Assembly: GCF_001320245.1 (NCBI RefSeq)
Contig: NZ_BCBA01000010.1
Location: forward strand, 1 to 36,835
Reading direction: 5' to 3'
From: Pseudomonas sp. NBRC 111124
GTDB lineage: Bacteria > Pseudomonadota > Gammaproteobacteria > Pseudomonadales > Pseudomonadaceae
Length of the DNA: 36,835 bases
The translations under genes were made by a program, and so were the position numbers. This document shows positions 34,775 to 36,835 of the stretch, one piece after another (within the stretch, counting starts at the first letter, position 1; each line of letters opens with the position of its first letter). Below the pieces are notes generated by a model, which made no database searches, had not been told where the DNA came from, and saw only the letters and a list, made by a program, of their open reading frames with translations.

Positions 34775-34800
34775 ACAAGCCAGCTCGAAGGCTGGCTTGT
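34775..34800 (-). ncRNA. Strong hairpin in the tig-clpP gap
   Basis: ACAAGCCAGC and GCTGGCTTGT form a perfect ten-base stem around TCGAAG, 25 bases after the tig stop. No T-run follows on the minus strand. It may limit decay or read-through between tig and clpP. Confidence 0.5.
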
Positions 34801-34825
34801 GGGGGTTTCCTACGAGAGAAGCCTG

Positions 34826-36139
34826 TTACTCAGCGGCGGCAGGAGCCTGTGCTGGCTTAACGGCATCTTCGTACGAGACCGACTTGTCGGTCACAGTCGC
34901 TTTCTGCAGAACAGTATCTACAACTTGTTCTTCCAGCACAACCGAACGAACTTCGTTCAGCTGCTGGTCGTTCTTGTAGTACCAGGAGATGACCTGCTCA
35001 GGCTCTTGGTAAGCCGAAGCCATTTCTTCGATCATTTCGCGAACCTTGCCTTCGTCCGGCTTCAGTTCGAACTGCTTGACCACTTCGGCGACGATCAGGC
35101 CCAGCACCACACGGCGCTTGGCTTGCTCTTCGAACAGCTCGGCCGGCAGTTGCTCAGGCTTGATGTTGCCACCGAACTGCTGAACAGCCTGCACGCGCAG
35201 ACGGTTGACTTCGTTCTCCAGCAGAGCCTTTGGCACTTCGATCGGGTTGGCGGCCAGCAGACCGTCCATGACCTGGTTCTTGACCTTGGTCTTGATCGCC
35301 TGGCGCAGTTCACGCTCCATGTTCTTGCGAACTTCGGTGCGGAAGCCTTCCAGGGTCGTCTCTTTGATGCCGAACTGGGCGAAGAATTCTTCGTTCAGCT
35401 CTGGCAGCACAGGCGCGGAAACGCTGTTGACGGTGATGGTGAACTCGGCGGCTTTGCCAGCCAGGTCCAGGTTCTGGTAGTCCTCTGGGAAGGTCACGTT
35501 GACAACGCGCTCTTCGCCAGCCTTGGCGCCAACCAGGCCGTCTTCGAAGCCAGGGATCATGCGGCCGGAGCCCAGTACCAGCTGGGTGCCCTTGGCGGAA
35601 CCGCCAGCGAACACTTCACCGTCGACCTTGCCGACGAAGTCGATGTTGACCTGGTCGTCGTTCTGCGCAGCGCGCTCAACGGCTTCGAAGCGGGTGTTCT
35701 GCTTGCGCAGGACTTCCAGCATGTTGTCCAGGTCGGCGTCGGCCACTTCAGCGCTCAGGCGCTCGACGTTGATCGAGTCGAAACCGGCAACGGTGAACTC
35801 CGGGAACACTTCGAAGATGGCAACAAATTCCAGATCCTTGCCCTTCTCGAACGACTTCGGCTCAACGGCCGGAGCGCCAGCTGGGTTCAGCTTCTGCTCG
35901 ACGATGGCTTCGTAGAAGGAAGCCTGGACCAGGTCACCGAAGGCCTCTTGACGGGCATCGGCTTCAAAACGCTGACGGATCACGCTCATCGGCACCTTGC
36001 CTGGGCGGAAGCCCGCGACCTTGGCGCGCTTGGCAGTCTGCTGCAGACGCTTGTTGACTTCGTTCTCGACGCGCTCGGCCGGAACGGCGATGGTCATGCG
36101 GCGCTCGAGAGCGGAAGTGTTTTCAACAGAAACTTGCAT
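34826..36139 (-). CDS. tig: Trigger factor
   Basis: Trigger factor is the ribosome-bound chaperone and peptidyl-prolyl isomerase that meets nascent chains. The 437-residue protein has the N-terminal ribosome-binding domain with the signature [12 protein letters not shown] (43-54), an FKBP-type isomerase domain (about 155-245: [23 protein letters not shown] and GFEDGLVG), and the C-terminal helical arms. The first codons are [15 protein letters not shown], so the ATG at 36139 is right; the frame runs on to 36220 through the promoter. GAGGAATATCC precedes the start. It heads the tig-clpP-clpX unit. Confidence 0.97.
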   Translation of the reverse strand: MQVSVENTSALERRMTIAVPAERVENEVNKRLQQTAKRAKVAGFRPGKVPMSVIRQRFEADARQEAFGDLVQASFYEAIVEQKLNPAGAPAVEPKSFEKGKDLEFVAIFEVFPEFTVAGFDSINVERLSAEVADADLDNMLEVLRKQNTRFEAVERAAQNDDQVNIDFVGKVDGEVFAGGSAKGTQLVLGSGRMIPGFEDGLVGAKAGEERVVNVTFPEDYQNLDLAGKAAEFTITVNSVSAPVLPELNEEFFAQFGIKETTLEGFRTEVRKNMERELRQAIKTKVKNQVMDGLLAANPIEVPKALLENEVNRLRVQAVQQFGGNIKPEQLPAELFEEQAKRRVVLGLIVAEVVKQFELKPDEGKVREMIEEMASAYQEPEQVISWYYKNDQQLNEVRSVVLEEQVVDTVLQKATVTDKSVSYEDAVKPAQAPAAAE

Positions 36140-36201
36140 GGATATTCCTCGTTGCACAGACGTTAGCCGGCGATAGCCCGACTCCAGAATCAAGGGCGAA
36201 C

Positions 36202-36230
36202 ATTCTAGTGAGTCACGCACCAGAAGTCAC
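36202..36230 (-). promoter_or_regulatory. tig promoter, sigma-70 type
   Basis: On the minus strand, GTGACT (36225-36230), 17 bp, TAGAAT (36202-36207). This matches consensus at four and five of six positions, with a leader of about 56 nt. Further upstream, CCTCT-TTATAT-AGAGG (36300-36315) is a separate AT-rich hairpin of unknown use. Confidence 0.6.
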
Positions 36231-36386
36231 CCCACCCGGGACGACGGGAAACCTCGCCGGCCGATTAACTTGCATGGCCCGCACCGTAAAGTGCCGAGCC
36301 TCTTTATATAGAGGGCCGCCTACCACCCAATGGGCCGCACGCAACCGAAAAACGTGCCTAACAACCGCCAGCTTGAAAGCAACCGC

Positions 36387-36686
36387 TTATTCAGGATCGA
36401 TCTCGTTGAACTGGCAGTACTCCTCCCACTCCATCCCCAGTGCCTCGGCCACTTCGCGATGAGTCTCCAGGCGCATGGCCTGCAGCTGCTCAGGGCTTTC
36501 GGCGATCAGCTGCAACGCCAGCTCCCAGGGCTGAAGCCCCTGCTCATCGGCGGCATCTTCGAACGCCCACTCGATTTGCTGGGCCTGCTCACGCGCATCC
36601 AGCTCGCGAATTTCCTCGAGCAGTTGCGGGTTGGCTTCAGCGAAGCGCTGCAACGCCAGGGCCTGGCGGGCTTCTTTTGCAATCAT
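36387..36686 (-). CDS. Small conserved hypothetical protein (DUF6388-like)
   Basis: The 99-residue acidic protein (about a quarter Glu and Asp) is predicted to be helical: MIAKEARQALALQRFAEANPQLLEEI, a glutamine-rich middle, and EALGMEWEEYCQFNEIDPE at the end. There is no signal or membrane segment. I associate it with the DUF6388 family of pseudomonads from memory; function unknown. The ATG at 36686 has AAGGAAC six bases upstream. It is transcribed in the same direction as tig but 250 bp away, with its own candidate promoter. Confidence 0.75.
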   Translation of the reverse strand: MIAKEARQALALQRFAEANPQLLEEIRELDAREQAQQIEWAFEDAADEQGLQPWELALQLIAESPEQLQAMRLETHREVAEALGMEWEEYCQFNEIDPE

Positions 36687-36746
36687 TGGGTTGTTCCTTT
36701 GCCGGCCAATGGGGCCGGTGTTTCAACCGGCTGAAATCTAACAGCT

Positions 36747-36775
36747 TTTATTGGGGCGCCACCAGAGGATTGCAA
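36747..36775 (-). promoter_or_regulatory. Candidate promoter of the DUF6388-like gene
   Basis: On the minus strand, TTGCAA (36770-36775), 17 bp, AATAAA (36747-36752). The leader would be about 55 nt and contains a possible CCGGTT/AACCGG arm pair. Confidence 0.45.
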
Positions 36776-36835
36776 GGGGGGATTGAGTTATGGCTGCGAA
36801 GCTCCTGGCTTGAGCCTTGCAGCGCTTGTGAGATC

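Noticed and set aside
34799..36166. 455-codon plus-strand frame opposite tig
   Set aside because: It is a shadow of tig; His/Leu/Val-rich with no domain.
36231..36386. Possible tRNA upstream of tig
   Set aside because: I looked for a cloverleaf with TTCGA-type T-arm and found none; only a small AT-rich hairpin is present.

Overview
The window is a GC-rich stretch of core chromosome from a gamma-proteobacterium, almost certainly a member of the Pseudomonas putida group. The evidence is the gene set and order (tig-clpP-clpX-lon-hupB-ppiD; oprI; cysB-cysH-pabB; a GntR regulator with prpB-prpC), the lipoprotein OprI, and REP-type palindromes of the P. putida kind. I see no prophage, insertion sequence, CRISPR array, rRNA or tRNA. 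About 27 protein genes fill most of the window, with starts mostly supported by Shine-Dalgarno sites.

Left part (1-6200): the 2-methylcitrate cycle operon for propionate use (GntR regulator, prpB, prpC, minus strand) is controlled by two near-identical palindromes exactly 73 bp apart. Divergent from it is a three-gene cassette: an exported retropepsin-like protease (carrying DTGA), a cysteine-free and therefore inactive transglutaminase fused to a polytopic membrane domain, and an ATP-grasp glutamate-ligase-like enzyme. This cassette is the least understood and most interesting system in the window.

Centre (6300-19000): pabB (folate), cysH and cysB (assimilatory sulfate reduction and its regulator), a universal stress protein, a ketopantoate reductase-like enzyme, DAHP synthase (aromatic amino acids), a small GNAT protein, the abundant lipoprotein OprI convergent with an L,D-transpeptidase, a small unknown protein, and tesA divergent from the ybbA-ybbP ABC transporter with only 10 bp between the start codons.

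Right part (19000-36835): a small unknown gene with greB, an MltF-like lytic transglycosylase, tatD, a chemoreceptor, an Mpo1-like membrane protein, a TesB-type thioesterase, a CHAD protein, a small lipoprotein, a patatin-like phospholipase, and then the protein quality-control block ppiD, hupB, lon, clpX, clpP, tig. In that block a heat-shock (sigma-32) type promoter precedes lon, near-consensus sigma-70 promoters precede hupB and tig, and strong hairpins without a U-tract sit between tig, clpP and clpX.

Most of the window is ordinary housekeeping sequence. The items worth following up are the protease/pseudo-transglutaminase/ATP-grasp cassette, the oprI-transpeptidase pairing, the paired prp operators, the small unknown proteins, and the 522-bp gap upstream of oprI.
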